Assembly (NCBI GenBank): GCA_947072905.1
Contig: CAMTKF010000008.1
Span: 1-60,681 of the forward strand
Length of the DNA: 60,681 bases
From: an uncultured Bacteroidales bacterium
GTDB lineage: Bacteria > Bacteroidota > Bacteroidia > Bacteroidales > Muribaculaceae
Direction of reading: 5' to 3'
Shown: piece after piece, positions 15,236 to 24,082 of the stretch
How positions within the stretch are numbered: the stretch's first letter is position 1
Layout: each line of letters starts with the position of its first letter
Position numbers and translations under genes: made by a program
The notes under the pieces: generated by a model
What the model saw: the letters and a program-made list of their open reading frames with translations, nothing else
Database searches by the model: none
Told to the model about the DNA's origin: nothing

Positions 15236-16138
15236 ATGGAACTACGACAACTCAGATATTTTATAAAAACAGCTGAAACACTGAGCTTCTCGGTTGCTGC
15301 CCGCGAGCTGTGCATAACCCAGAGCACACTGTCGCAGCAGATAAAACAGCTCGAAGGCGAATTCGGAGCACCTCTGTTTATACGCGACAGCCACAGTGTG
15401 GCTCTCACCGAGGCCGGCAAGGAGCTCGTACCCTTTGCCATTCGCACCGTGAGCAGCGCCGACGAGTGCCGTGTGCGTATGCTCGACCTGCAGAAGGTGC
15501 TTACCGGCACGCTCAACATAGGCGTTACATATTCGTTCAGTCCAATTCTCACCGAGACCATCTTCACATTCATGAAAAATTTCCCGGGTGTCAGACTCAA
15601 CGTGTTCTACAAGCCCATGGCCGAACTGATGGCCATGCTGCGCGAACGCCAGATAGACTTCGTGTTGGCCTTCAAACCCTCGCAGTCCATGCCCGGCATA
15701 GTGTCGCATACACTGTTTCAGAACTATCTGGCCGCCATTGTGAACAGCAATCATCAACTGGCCTCGAAACCCAAAGTGACCCTCGACGAACTGGCGCATC
15801 ACAGCCTTGCACTGCCCTCGCGCGGACTGCAGGCTCGCAACACTCTCGAAAAGATACTCGAGACATACCGCTGCGACCTGAATATAAAGATAGAACTCAA
15901 CGACCCCAACATTCTGCTCGAAATGGTGCGTCAGAGCCGCCTTGTGACCATACTTGCCGAAGCCTCGGTGCACAAACAGGCCGGAGTGACTGCCGTGCCA
16001 ATCGACATACCCGAGAATGAGATGACGGGATGTGTGCACACCTTGGCCGAGACGTATCACAAAAAGTCAATGCAGGAATTTGTAAGACTGCTCAGCGAAT
16101 CGCTCGCCGTGAGAGAAAGAGCCAACGCATGGCTGTAA
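15236..16138 (+). CDS. LysR-family transcriptional regulator
   Basis: This 300-residue protein begins MELRQLRYFIKTAETLSFS with the LysR winged helix-turn-helix (AARELCITQSTLSQQIKQLE) in residues 1-60 and a periplasmic-binding-protein-like effector domain thereafter. The sequence is closest in style to the CynR/CysB group by eye, but the effector cannot be named. The start was chosen because the promoter lies within the longer frame. It follows the ThrE genes by 56 bases and might regulate them. Confidence 0.92.
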   Translation: MELRQLRYFIKTAETLSFSVAARELCITQSTLSQQIKQLEGEFGAPLFIRDSHSVALTEAGKELVPFAIRTVSSADECRVRMLDLQKVLTGTLNIGVTYSFSPILTETIFTFMKNFPGVRLNVFYKPMAELMAMLRERQIDFVLAFKPSQSMPGIVSHTLFQNYLAAIVNSNHQLASKPKVTLDELAHHSLALPSRGLQARNTLEKILETYRCDLNIKIELNDPNILLEMVRQSRLVTILAEASVHKQAGVTAVPIDIPENEMTGCVHTLAETYHKKSMQEFVRLLSESLAVRERANAWL

Positions 16139-16164
16139 ATCGACTTAAACCAATCTGTTAAACT

Positions 16165-17649
16165 ATGAAAAGATATTTGTTATTCATGATGATGTTGACC
16201 GCATGCCAACTGTCGTTTTCAAAAGATTACTACGTGGCTACTGACGGCGACGACAGCAATGACGGTTCTATTGAATCACCGCTTCAAAAGCTCAGTACTG
16301 CCATAGGCAAAGCCACATCGGGCACAACGATATACTTGCGCGAGGGCTGCTATCGTCCGCAGGTATCGGATATAATGGCCGTAAAAGGCGAAAGCAATGT
16401 ATATGATTGCGTATACATGCTAAAGAAGAACGGCAACGCGGATAATCCCATAACCATCACCGGCTATCAGGACGAATCGGTAACCATTGATTTGAGTGAT
16501 ATCAAAACAGACAACCGTATAATAGGCTTCGACCTCAAAGGTAACTACTGGCATCTGAAAAACTTTGATATAGTAGGCATACAGGTCACTCAAACGGGTC
16601 ATACACAGAGCATAAATGTTGCACTCTTTGGCGGCAGCAATTGCGTGGTCGAACAGGTAAATATGCACGATGGCATGGGTATAGGCGTGTACGCTACCAG
16701 AGGCAGCAATAATCTGGTACTGAACTGTGACGCCTATAACAACTATGACCCCGTTTCGGAGAACGGCAAGGGAGGCAACTGCGACGGCTTTGGTTTTCAT
16801 TTCAATAAGTCCGAATATACGGGCAATGTGGTACGCGGATGCCGTGCCTGGCGAAATAGCGATGATGGTTTTGACCTTATCAACAATTGGGCTCCTGTGA
16901 CTATAGAGAATTGCTGGGCGTGGCAGAACGGTTATGATGCAAACATGGTATCGCGCGGCGATGGCACAGGCATCAAAAGCGGCGGCTATGGCATGTCGGC
17001 TTCGCCCAAAGTGCCCACGGTGATACCGCGCAACATAATACGCAACTGCATAGCTTGGGCCAATAAAAATCAGGGATTCTATGCCAATCATCATCTTGGA
17101 GGATTGGACTTTGTGAACAATTCGGCATATAAAAACCGCCGCAATTTCAATATGGTTAACCGCAAGTCGGCTGCTGAGGCTGTTGATGTGCCGGGCTACG
17201 AACACCGGCTTCTCAATAATGTGGCCTTCTCGCCTACTGAGAAAGGCTCAGACTGTATAAATATTAACCTCGACCTGAGCACTCTGGCTAATAATACATT
17301 TTATGGAACAATCACTGTGAGTGCCTCGGACTTTGAGAGTCTGGATACATCCGAACTACTGCTGCCCCGCCGTGCCGACGGATCGCTTCCCGAAATAAGT
17401 TTCATGAAGCTGAAAGAATCGTCAGATGCGTATAAAGCCGGCATGGGATGGCAGTTTGATGCCCCGGGCAGTGCTTCGGTAAATTCGCCGTACTGCGACC
17501 GTGAGATTGCAGCCGATGAACAGGTGACGATATACCGTACAGACGGAGTGCCCGTATACACAGGCATTTATGGAGAAGCATCGTTGCCGCACGGACTGTA
17601 TTTAATCCGTTCTCAGTCGGGCACATCATCCAAGATATTCAACAGATAA
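16165..17649 (+). CDS. Secreted PL9-like parallel beta-helix protein with T9SS sorting domain
   Basis: This 494-residue protein has a signal peptide (to about residue 19) and a right-handed beta-helix. Motifs NSDDGFDL and GTGIKSGGYG match family 9 pectate lyases, where the Asp-rich loop binds calcium and the Lys is the catalytic base. The last 65 residues (VTIYRTDGVPVYTG, LPHGLYLIRS) form a type A T9SS C-terminal sorting domain, so export by the PorK-PorT machinery and surface attachment are likely. Pectin cleavage is plausible, but the substrate is not proven. A strong hairpin terminator follows. Confidence 0.82.
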   Translation: MKRYLLFMMMLTACQLSFSKDYYVATDGDDSNDGSIESPLQKLSTAIGKATSGTTIYLREGCYRPQVSDIMAVKGESNVYDCVYMLKKNGNADNPITITGYQDESVTIDLSDIKTDNRIIGFDLKGNYWHLKNFDIVGIQVTQTGHTQSINVALFGGSNCVVEQVNMHDGMGIGVYATRGSNNLVLNCDAYNNYDPVSENGKGGNCDGFGFHFNKSEYTGNVVRGCRAWRNSDDGFDLINNWAPVTIENCWAWQNGYDANMVSRGDGTGIKSGGYGMSASPKVPTVIPRNIIRNCIAWANKNQGFYANHHLGGLDFVNNSAYKNRRNFNMVNRKSAAEAVDVPGYEHRLLNNVAFSPTEKGSDCININLDLSTLANNTFYGTITVSASDFESLDTSELLLPRRADGSLPEISFMKLKESSDAYKAGMGWQFDAPGSASVNSPYCDREIAADEQVTIYRTDGVPVYTGIYGEASLPHGLYLIRSQSGTSSKIFNR

Positions 17650-17654
17650 TAGAG

Positions 17655-17711
17655 CCTGCTCCAAGCCGCCGGCAGCCTTGACGACGGCTTGGAGCAGGAT
17701 TAAAAAAGTTT
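17655..17711 (+). terminator. Intrinsic terminator after the PL9-like gene
   Basis: CCTGCTCCAAGCCG (17655-17668) pairs perfectly with CGGCTTGGAGCAGG (17685-17698), a 14-bp stem. The following bases are A-rich rather than T-rich on the plus strand, so it may act mainly as a 3' end stabiliser. Confidence 0.65.
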
Positions 17712-17756
17712 GGGGTAGGGGTTTAGTAAAAGCGATGTCAGCTGTCTTATTAGTGT

Positions 17757-18248
17757 ATGACGAACAGAAACGACATAGAGAGGCTTTTCAAATCACATTA
17801 CCGACAGATGCACCGCATGGCTCAAGTCCTTCTGTATGATGAAGACTTGGCCCGCGACATAGTGCATGATGTATTTCTATCGCTTCTAAGCAAGGATAGT
17901 TCTGTATCAGTTACGGCCGGATATTTACTTGCGGCTGTGCGCAATCGTTGTCTGAACCATATAGCCGGCACAGCCACACGACAACGCATAGCCAACCTGT
18001 ATTTACTCGAGTCAGATGAATACGATACAGAAGTGTGGCCCGATGATAATACAATCGCATGTATATATCAGATTATAAAAAATGATCTTACACCTCAGTG
18101 CCGACGGGTGATGGAATTGCGGTTTGTCGATGGACTGACTTTCTCGAATGTTGCAAAAGAGATGGATATAAGCGAAAATGCCGTTTACAAACATGTTCGA
18201 CATGCTTTGGTAATAATCCGTAAAAAACTTAATGAGAGAAATGGATAA
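17757..18248 (+). CDS. ECF-type RNA polymerase sigma factor
   Basis: This 163-residue protein has a region 2 helix (ARDIVHDVFLSLLS) and a region 4 helix-turn-helix (VAKEMDISENAVYKHVRHAL), the size and order of Bacteroidota ECF sigma factors that control outer-membrane uptake genes. It overlaps the following gene by 17 bases. The anti-sigma and TonB receptor downstream make a classical trans-envelope signalling trio. Confidence 0.92.
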   Translation: MTNRNDIERLFKSHYRQMHRMAQVLLYDEDLARDIVHDVFLSLLSKDSSVSVTAGYLLAAVRNRCLNHIAGTATRQRIANLYLLESDEYDTEVWPDDNTIACIYQIIKNDLTPQCRRVMELRFVDGLTFSNVAKEMDISENAVYKHVRHALVIIRKKLNERNG

Positions 18249-18888
18249 ATATGGCATTGTGCTTGACTTAATAGAGCACCCCGACAAATACACACCTCAA
18301 CAAATCGAAATATTATTATCGGACTCCGAAACGAGGGCGATATACAATTTGCTGTGCAAAACTCAGTCATCGCTTAAGAGCTACGAGAATGACGTTGATG
18401 TAGATGATGAGTGGCAGTCATTTGAGCGTGAGCATATTAACCCGCGTTTACGTTTCTCGTGGCATGGCAGCCGCGCTGCATCCATATCTGCATTGATATT
18501 AACATCGGTGGCGGCAATTGCCATAGGAACAGTTATAGGCATAAGCCTTAAATCAACGAAGCAGGAATACATTGAACTTGATAAGGAAGAAACATCACAG
18601 ACGGCGGCGCCGGCCAAGCGCTCGGGTTCTTACCTCTCAGCCAATAACGATACCATACAATCAGTACTGGCTCCCATATTGTTTGAGGATGAAACTCTTG
18701 AGGCTATTCTTGATACCATAGCAGCCCTGCACAATCTTGATGTAAAGTTTAAGACTGCAGATGTAGCGCGGCTACATCTTTTTTATAAGTTTGATCCCGA
18801 AATACCTCTCGACGAAACAATCGAGCAACTTAATTCGTTTGGACAGATTAACATCAAGATAGCGGGCAACACCTTAATTGTAGACTGA
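18232..18888 (+). CDS. Anti-sigma-like membrane protein with STN/DUF4974-like C-terminus
   Basis: This 218-residue protein has a cytoplasmic N-terminus (about 80 residues), one transmembrane helix (ISALILTSVAAIAIGTVIGI) and a periplasmic domain whose last 75 residues resemble DUF4974, the C-terminal domain of FecR proteins. The long middle FecR domain found in most anti-sigmas is missing, so this is a short form. Its overlap with the sigma gene and closeness (2 bases) to the receptor gene support the anti-sigma role. Confidence 0.72.
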   Translation: MREMDKYGIVLDLIEHPDKYTPQQIEILLSDSETRAIYNLLCKTQSSLKSYENDVDVDDEWQSFEREHINPRLRFSWHGSRAASISALILTSVAAIAIGTVIGISLKSTKQEYIELDKEETSQTAAPAKRSGSYLSANNDTIQSVLAPILFEDETLEAILDTIAALHNLDVKFKTADVARLHLFYKFDPEIPLDETIEQLNSFGQINIKIAGNTLIVD

Positions 18889-18890
18889 CC

Positions 18891-21398
18891 ATGCGGCAGA
18901 TTATAGCTATCTTGATGATTGTAGCGGTTTCATTGTCGGTTATTGCCAAAAAGTACACATACACGTTTGACAACACTCCGGTATCTGAGGCTCTTGTTAA
19001 ATTGAGCCGCGATCATGCTGATATAAATATAGCTTTCATATACAAGGAGCTTGACAGCTATCGCACTTCGGCATGCGTGGATACTGACAATGCTTATGAC
19101 GCAATATGCGGGATTATAGGACGTAATCCCGTGAGTATCTTATATAAGGGAAACAGGTACTATATAGAGGCAAGGAAATATGGCAGGCATTCATGCACAG
19201 GCAAGGTATTAAATACCCTACGTGAACCGGTAGTAGCCTCTGTCCTTCTGTTTTCGGCTAAAGACTCTACTTTGGTCACATACGGAAACAGTGGTGCTGA
19301 CGGAAGCTTCTCCATACCTTATGACAGAAATGATATGTATATGAAGATCACTGCAATGGGGTACGAAGAATATGTTTCGAGTTTACCCAAAGACGGAAAA
19401 ACGGGTGCTGTAATACTTAAAGAATCGCCCATAGCATTGGCCGCGGTGACTGTGACGGCCTCGGGGGTGGTATCGCGGGCCGACAAAAGTACAATCTATG
19501 TGAGCCAAAAACAAAAAGATCGTGCAGACAATGCCCTGAACGTGATTAGCCAGGCGGCGTTCATGTGTCCGGAAATAAGAGTCAATGAGATTCTCAAGAC
19601 TGTAACGGTCAATGGACAGCAGGCTGTGATATTGGTCAATGGTGTAAGGCGCGACATATCATACCTGAATTCTATTGACCCGGACCGAATATTACGTATT
19701 GAATTTACCAACTATGCCGACATACAGTTTGGCGCACCTTACATTGACGTAAGGATAAGCGAGCCTAAGCAAGGCGCCTATCTCATTGCCGAAGGTTTTT
19801 CTGATCTGAACTCGAAACGTGAGAATCACATGCTGTCAGGTGGATTCAGATATAATGAACATGAATTCAGCGTAAAATACAACGGTACATATCGTCACAG
19901 CACTCAGGAATATACCGATACAGAAAGCAAATATATATCGCATGAAGATATAATACATCTTGTGGAAAACGGACTTCCGTCACCGGTGATTGACAATGAG
20001 CATAACATAATGCTTGGCTACACCTGCATTCCAGCCACCGGGCAGATGTTTGTGGCTTCAGCTGCCATGAAATCTCACAATTCAGAAAAACATGTGCTGA
20101 GCGATGTCTACGGAACTGACGGGGAGTACAGCCAAGACATATTCAGAGGCTACAAGTATTTGCAACCATCAGTAGACTTGTATTTTCGTGGTGAGTCAGG
20201 CCGGATGATATTTGAAATCAATACGGCTGCATCTTATCTGGGAGGTAAGTTCGACCGAAATATTTCACAAACTTGCGGATATGATGAAATGAACTCAACA
20301 AAAAACAGAGTGACTAACGTACAGGCTGAGATGGTTCTGATGAGGAAATATAATTCGCATACCATAAAGTACGGCATTAACTATGTTGTAAACCACATAA
20401 ACAACAGCTACCGGTTCACCACATCCGACAATGAAAAAAGCAGGAAAACGAGCCATACCGGCTATGCGTATGTAAATGCGTCAGGAAAGATCATCGGTAC
20501 AGGGTATTCGGCAGGTATCGGTGCCCGATATCAGAATATGACCAAAAACAAGATAGCGGTGAAGGGTGTGGCTAACATAAGCAGAAATTTTGGCAAGGGT
20601 TGGAATACAGCCTATTTGATGTCTGTAGATCCTGAAATTCCAAATCTTTCTATGCTTACCGATATAGAAACTCCTGTAAACAGCTATCTTTACCAAACAG
20701 GCAACAGCAACATGAAAAGTGCTTTGCGAGTTAATAATCGCCTGAGCTTGCGCTATACTTGCCGCAAATTATCGGTCACATCAGCCATTACATATACACA
20801 GACTCATAACCCCATATATACCGAATATTCGTTTGATTCGGCTAAGGAGGGGCTGTTTGAAGCACGACCGGCCAACGGTCGAACTTCAAGCCGTCTGGCT
20901 GCTGAACTTAGCGCAGGATTACATGATTTATTTGGTATTATGTCTGTGTCGCTCAATGGTGGATGGTGCCAACTGATGTTTGACAGGGGCACTCGGCCGG
21001 TTTTCAAAACAAGCCGATGGAATCTCGGGGTGAATGCTTCATTATGGTATCGCAACTGGTCGATTGATTTCTTTTATACACCTTTTCTTAGATACAACAT
21101 GGTGGGAAATATGCTTACTGAAGAAATCAAATTCAGTTACATTGCATTGGGTTGGAAATACCGGGGATTTGACTTTGGACTCACGGTAAGCAATCCTTTC
21201 TCAAAACACGGATTCAGCCAACGGGCATGGAATATATCAGATGTTCATCCGGAGTATACCTGCTATTATATCAAGGATCAGGCCAATCTGGTTTCGGTGA
21301 GTGTGAGATATAGTACCAACTTCGGCAATCAGCTCAAAAAAAGCCATCGTACTTTGCACGCAGGCAGCATTGACAACGGTATTGACAGCAGCTATTGA
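18891..21398 (+). CDS. TonB-dependent outer-membrane receptor with signalling domain
   Basis: This 835-residue protein has a signal peptide (to about residue 19), an STN-like domain (YTFDNTPVSEALVKLS) at 22-95, a carboxypeptidase-like regulatory domain (CTGKVLNTLREPVVASVLLF) at about 100-180, a plug-like region around 185-300 and a beta-barrel to the end. No SusD gene follows, so this is not a standard polysaccharide utilisation pair; it may be mainly a signalling or small-ligand receptor. The neighbouring sigma and anti-sigma would respond to ligand binding. Confidence 0.8.
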   Translation: MRQIIAILMIVAVSLSVIAKKYTYTFDNTPVSEALVKLSRDHADINIAFIYKELDSYRTSACVDTDNAYDAICGIIGRNPVSILYKGNRYYIEARKYGRHSCTGKVLNTLREPVVASVLLFSAKDSTLVTYGNSGADGSFSIPYDRNDMYMKITAMGYEEYVSSLPKDGKTGAVILKESPIALAAVTVTASGVVSRADKSTIYVSQKQKDRADNALNVISQAAFMCPEIRVNEILKTVTVNGQQAVILVNGVRRDISYLNSIDPDRILRIEFTNYADIQFGAPYIDVRISEPKQGAYLIAEGFSDLNSKRENHMLSGGFRYNEHEFSVKYNGTYRHSTQEYTDTESKYISHEDIIHLVENGLPSPVIDNEHNIMLGYTCIPATGQMFVASAAMKSHNSEKHVLSDVYGTDGEYSQDIFRGYKYLQPSVDLYFRGESGRMIFEINTAASYLGGKFDRNISQTCGYDEMNSTKNRVTNVQAEMVLMRKYNSHTIKYGINYVVNHINNSYRFTTSDNEKSRKTSHTGYAYVNASGKIIGTGYSAGIGARYQNMTKNKIAVKGVANISRNFGKGWNTAYLMSVDPEIPNLSMLTDIETPVNSYLYQTGNSNMKSALRVNNRLSLRYTCRKLSVTSAITYTQTHNPIYTEYSFDSAKEGLFEARPANGRTSSRLAAELSAGLHDLFGIMSVSLNGGWCQLMFDRGTRPVFKTSRWNLGVNASLWYRNWSIDFFYTPFLRYNMVGNMLTEEIKFSYIALGWKYRGFDFGLTVSNPFSKHGFSQRAWNISDVHPEYTCYYIKDQANLVSVSVRYSTNFGNQLKKSHRTLHAGSIDNGIDSSY

Positions 21399-21403
21399 CC
21401 GAC

Positions 21404-21443
21404 AAAAGCGGCACCTTACCCTGTGTGGTCCGATGCCGCTTTT
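21404..21443. terminator. Bidirectional terminator between receptor and metalloprotease genes
   Basis: AAAAGCGGCA (21404-21413) pairs with TGCCGCTTTT (21434-21443). T-runs close both orientations, fitting convergent genes that end at 21398 and 21462. Confidence 0.75.
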
Positions 21444-21461
21444 GGTTGATGATATTTGCCG

Positions 21462-22331
21462 CTACAGAGCGCTGTATGCCGGCGAGAAGGTGTCGCCCTG
21501 CATGGGATCGCCGGTGCGTATGCCCTTTGATAGCCAACGGGCGCGCTGCTCGCTGCGGCCGTGATTGAAGGCATCGGGTATCTCGTGTCCGTAGGCTTTG
21601 CGTTGCAGGTAATCGTCGCCTATCTTCGAGGCCACATTCACTGCATTCTCCACATCGCCCGGCTCTATGGAATTGAACATACGGTTGTCGCGGTTGGCCC
21701 ACACGCCGGCATAGAAGTCGGCCTGGAGTTCGAGCCTTACGCTTATCTTATTAGATTCCTTCTCAGACAGTTGGCTCATCTGCTGATGCGCCTCGTCGAG
21801 TGTGCCGAGCAGATACTGCACATGGTGGCCTACCTCGTGGGCTATGACGTGGGCGTATGCAAAATCGCCGCCACCGCCTATGCTCTGCTCCATGTCTTTG
21901 AAAAAGTCAAGGTCGATATACACCCGCTGGTCGGCCGAGCAATAAAACGGACCTGTCTGCGAGGTGGCATTGCCGCAGCCGCTCTGCACGGCTCCGTGAA
22001 AAAGCACAAGTGTGGGAGCCTCGTACTCGCCCCAGCCCTGCTCGCGGAATACTTGGGTCCATACGTCCTCGGTGCCGGCAAGCACCTTCAGTGCCAGGTC
22101 CTCAAGACGCTCATCCTCGGCATCGGCCACATACTCTGATTGCGCGCCCTGGCCAAGTCCGCCCTGACTAACTACATTGCTCACAACATCGCCCAAGTCG
22201 CCACCGCTCAAGAAGGTGACAACAGCCAAAATTACAACTCCGATTATGCCGCCCCCTATGCCGGCGGTTTTGCCTGAAATGCCGCGGCGATCTTCTACGT
22301 TATTGCTGCGACGACGTCCTGATAGTTTCAT
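21462..22331 (-). CDS. YpfJ-family neutral zinc metallopeptidase
   Basis: This 289-residue protein has a short basic N-terminus, one membrane anchor (GGGIIGVVILAVVTFLSGGD) and a catalytic domain with zinc motif HVIAHEVGHHVQ near residue 180. Downstream elements QADFYAGVWAN and FNHGRSEQRARW are typical of the family. The physiological substrate is unknown. It is convergent with the TonB receptor gene. Confidence 0.92.
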   Translation of the reverse strand: MKLSGRRRSNNVEDRRGISGKTAGIGGGIIGVVILAVVTFLSGGDLGDVVSNVVSQGGLGQGAQSEYVADAEDERLEDLALKVLAGTEDVWTQVFREQGWGEYEAPTLVLFHGAVQSGCGNATSQTGPFYCSADQRVYIDLDFFKDMEQSIGGGGDFAYAHVIAHEVGHHVQYLLGTLDEAHQQMSQLSEKESNKISVRLELQADFYAGVWANRDNRMFNSIEPGDVENAVNVASKIGDDYLQRKAYGHEIPDAFNHGRSEQRARWLSKGIRTGDPMQGDTFSPAYSAL

Positions 22332-22464
22332 TGAAAAATATTTTTGAGGTGTTTTTTAATTGCTGAATAGTTGAAAAAGTCAATTGCGAACCTCCATTTA
22401 CGAAAGAATCCGCACGGATATACAAATATAACGCATTTCAACCCTACAAAATCCAAACCCCACA

Positions 22465-22759
22465 CTAAAAAAACGTAAAAATATGAAAGCGTGAATTGCC
22501 AAGCAACAATCTGTTACCTTCCATTTGAACTGTCAAGTATTCCTTGACAGTTGAGCTTTTATCCAATTCTCCTTCTTTATATATTGGATATATGAAGACT
22601 GACATTCTGTTTCGTTACCTGAAACAATTCTACCATTTGCTGTTGGTTAAGCCACACAGTTTCCTCCTCGACTCGCACATCAAGTTTCAGTTCATCATCG
22701 GGTTGGTATATGATAATCTAATTATCGGGGAGAATGGCAGTATTATTAATCTTATCCAT
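22465..22759 (-). pseudogene. RhuM-like protein, degraded fragment
   Basis: Read leftwards from 22759, MDKINNTAILPDN meets an in-frame TAG, then continues IIIYQPDDELKLDVRVEEE, TVWLNQQQMVELFQVTKQNV and SLHISNI in the same frame to a second stop. The sequence resumes in another frame as YKEGELDKSSTVKEY and ends at 22465. The pieces together match the N-terminus of RhuM-family proteins (WL.QQQMVELF, H..N....GEL). One nonsense codon, one frameshift and loss of the C-terminus show decay. It overlaps the end of the ORF6N gene. Confidence 0.7.
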
Positions 22760-23080
22760 ATTTGTCGTTTCAAAGTGAAAAGATGGTGAACCTATGGGCA
22801 TAGATACTAACCGGTCACAATTTGTGACCAGTTCATCTTTCTCGTTATTGGACAACTGAAATCTAAAGCTTTCCGGGAAACGGTCAATATTGCGTTTGAC
22901 TTGCTCGTTTAAGCGTCTGGTATCTACGCCATAAAGTTCTGCTAAATCACGATCAACCATAACTTGAAGACCTCTGATTGTCAGAATTCGATTCTCAATA
23001 GATATTGTTGCAGGGTTGTCGCAATTTGCGACCACCTCCATGTTAGCGTCGGCCTTAATACTGCTCTTGTGTTTTTTCAT
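22718..23080 (-). CDS. ORF6N-domain DNA-binding protein, probably truncated
   Basis: This frame has an ORF6N domain (ILTIRGLQVMVDRDLAELYG, then VDTRRLNEQVKRN and RFPESFRFQLS) at about residues 30-90. Intact relatives continue with a PYAFTEQG-type segment, which is missing; the tail instead fuses to the start of the RhuM-like remnant. I use the ATG at 23080 because the TTG at 23086 lies inside the -7 box TATATTTG (23091-23084). ORF6N proteins are common phage and mobile-element genes of unclear function. Confidence 0.65.
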   Translation of the reverse strand: MKKHKSSIKADANMEVVANCDNPATISIENRILTIRGLQVMVDRDLAELYGVDTRRLNEQVKRNIDRFPESFRFQLSNNEKDELVTNCDRLVSMPIGSPSFHFETTNMDKINNTAILPDN

Positions 23081-23125
23081 GTGCAAATATAATCATTTGA
23101 AGACGGTAAGTGGAATGCACGTGGC

Positions 23126-23932
23126 TCAATCAATATCTTCCCATTCATCGGGGATTTCACACAATTCCTCATTTACGAACTCAATGTCAAACAAGCGCTC
23201 GTCAGCAAAAGCTTCCAACATATCGCGATCCTCAAATCCAAACATCTGCATCAAATCAGATATATCAGATTTATCCGGTTGTTGCGGATTCTCCTGAAAG
23301 GCGCGAATAGTGGTGTAAAGATACGGAGGATAACCATCAAATGCCTGAAGTTCACTCTTGTATTTTCGACACTCAGCAACTTCGCCATGGCGTTCAATCA
23401 CATCGCTTACCGATATGTTGAAAATCCAGTCAAGCCTGAAGTCATAGATATATACCATCTTATCACCCTTATTAGCAAGAAAGGCGGTGAGTGGAGTCTG
23501 GTCCGCATCAAATGTGCAGTCTTCCAAGCCAAACGAAAAAGGATCGGTTCTTTTAATTCCTATCGTAAGGCCACGATCATAAGGCTTTCTCCCGAATTGC
23601 CAAAGATGGCAATTATCCAATCCTGTAACAGCCTGAATGATATAATGCAATTGAGTAAAGTTGAAATCGGCCGGCACAAGCACCTCTCTCCACATAGGCG
23701 GTTTGGTTACATCGCGCAACTGAATTTTAATTTTCAAAGTTTTTTCATCAGCATCAAGCATTGGGAGGTAGTCGAATTCATGATCATCCTCCATTCCCCC
23801 GTTAAGATAATCAAGAGTTTTTTGAAAATTTCCTCCGTTTAGAAACCGGGCATACTCCTCAGCTGTTATCCCCTTGGCAGCCATGATAGCCATCAGGATT
23901 TCCTTATCATTATTCACATTAAAATCATTCAT
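23126..23932 (-). CDS. Plasmid pRiA4b ORF-3-like family protein
   Basis: This 268-residue protein contains the pRiA4b ORF-3 domain: LKIKIQLRDVTKPPMWREV, LHYIIQAVTGLDNCHLWQF and a strand MVYIYDFRLDW. The family is associated with mobile DNA and has no known activity. The start ATG at 23932 lies 3 bases after a -7 box (TAAATTTG, 23943-23936), so the mRNA would be leaderless. The gene is visibly AT-richer than the core genes around it. Confidence 0.82.
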   Translation of the reverse strand: MNDFNVNNDKEILMAIMAAKGITAEEYARFLNGGNFQKTLDYLNGGMEDDHEFDYLPMLDADEKTLKIKIQLRDVTKPPMWREVLVPADFNFTQLHYIIQAVTGLDNCHLWQFGRKPYDRGLTIGIKRTDPFSFGLEDCTFDADQTPLTAFLANKGDKMVYIYDFRLDWIFNISVSDVIERHGEVAECRKYKSELQAFDGYPPYLYTTIRAFQENPQQPDKSDISDLMQMFGFEDRDMLEAFADERLFDIEFVNEELCEIPDEWEDID

Positions 23933-24082
23933 GCACAAATTTAAGATTAATTATTGAGATATACAAGATGACATCCATGTCAAAGTCTGTTATAAGTTTT
24001 GCCGGGTTGAGTGATTACTTTTAATTGTAATTTTTAAGTCTAAAAGTACCCATCTGTCGAATTTATATTGTATCTTTGCACT

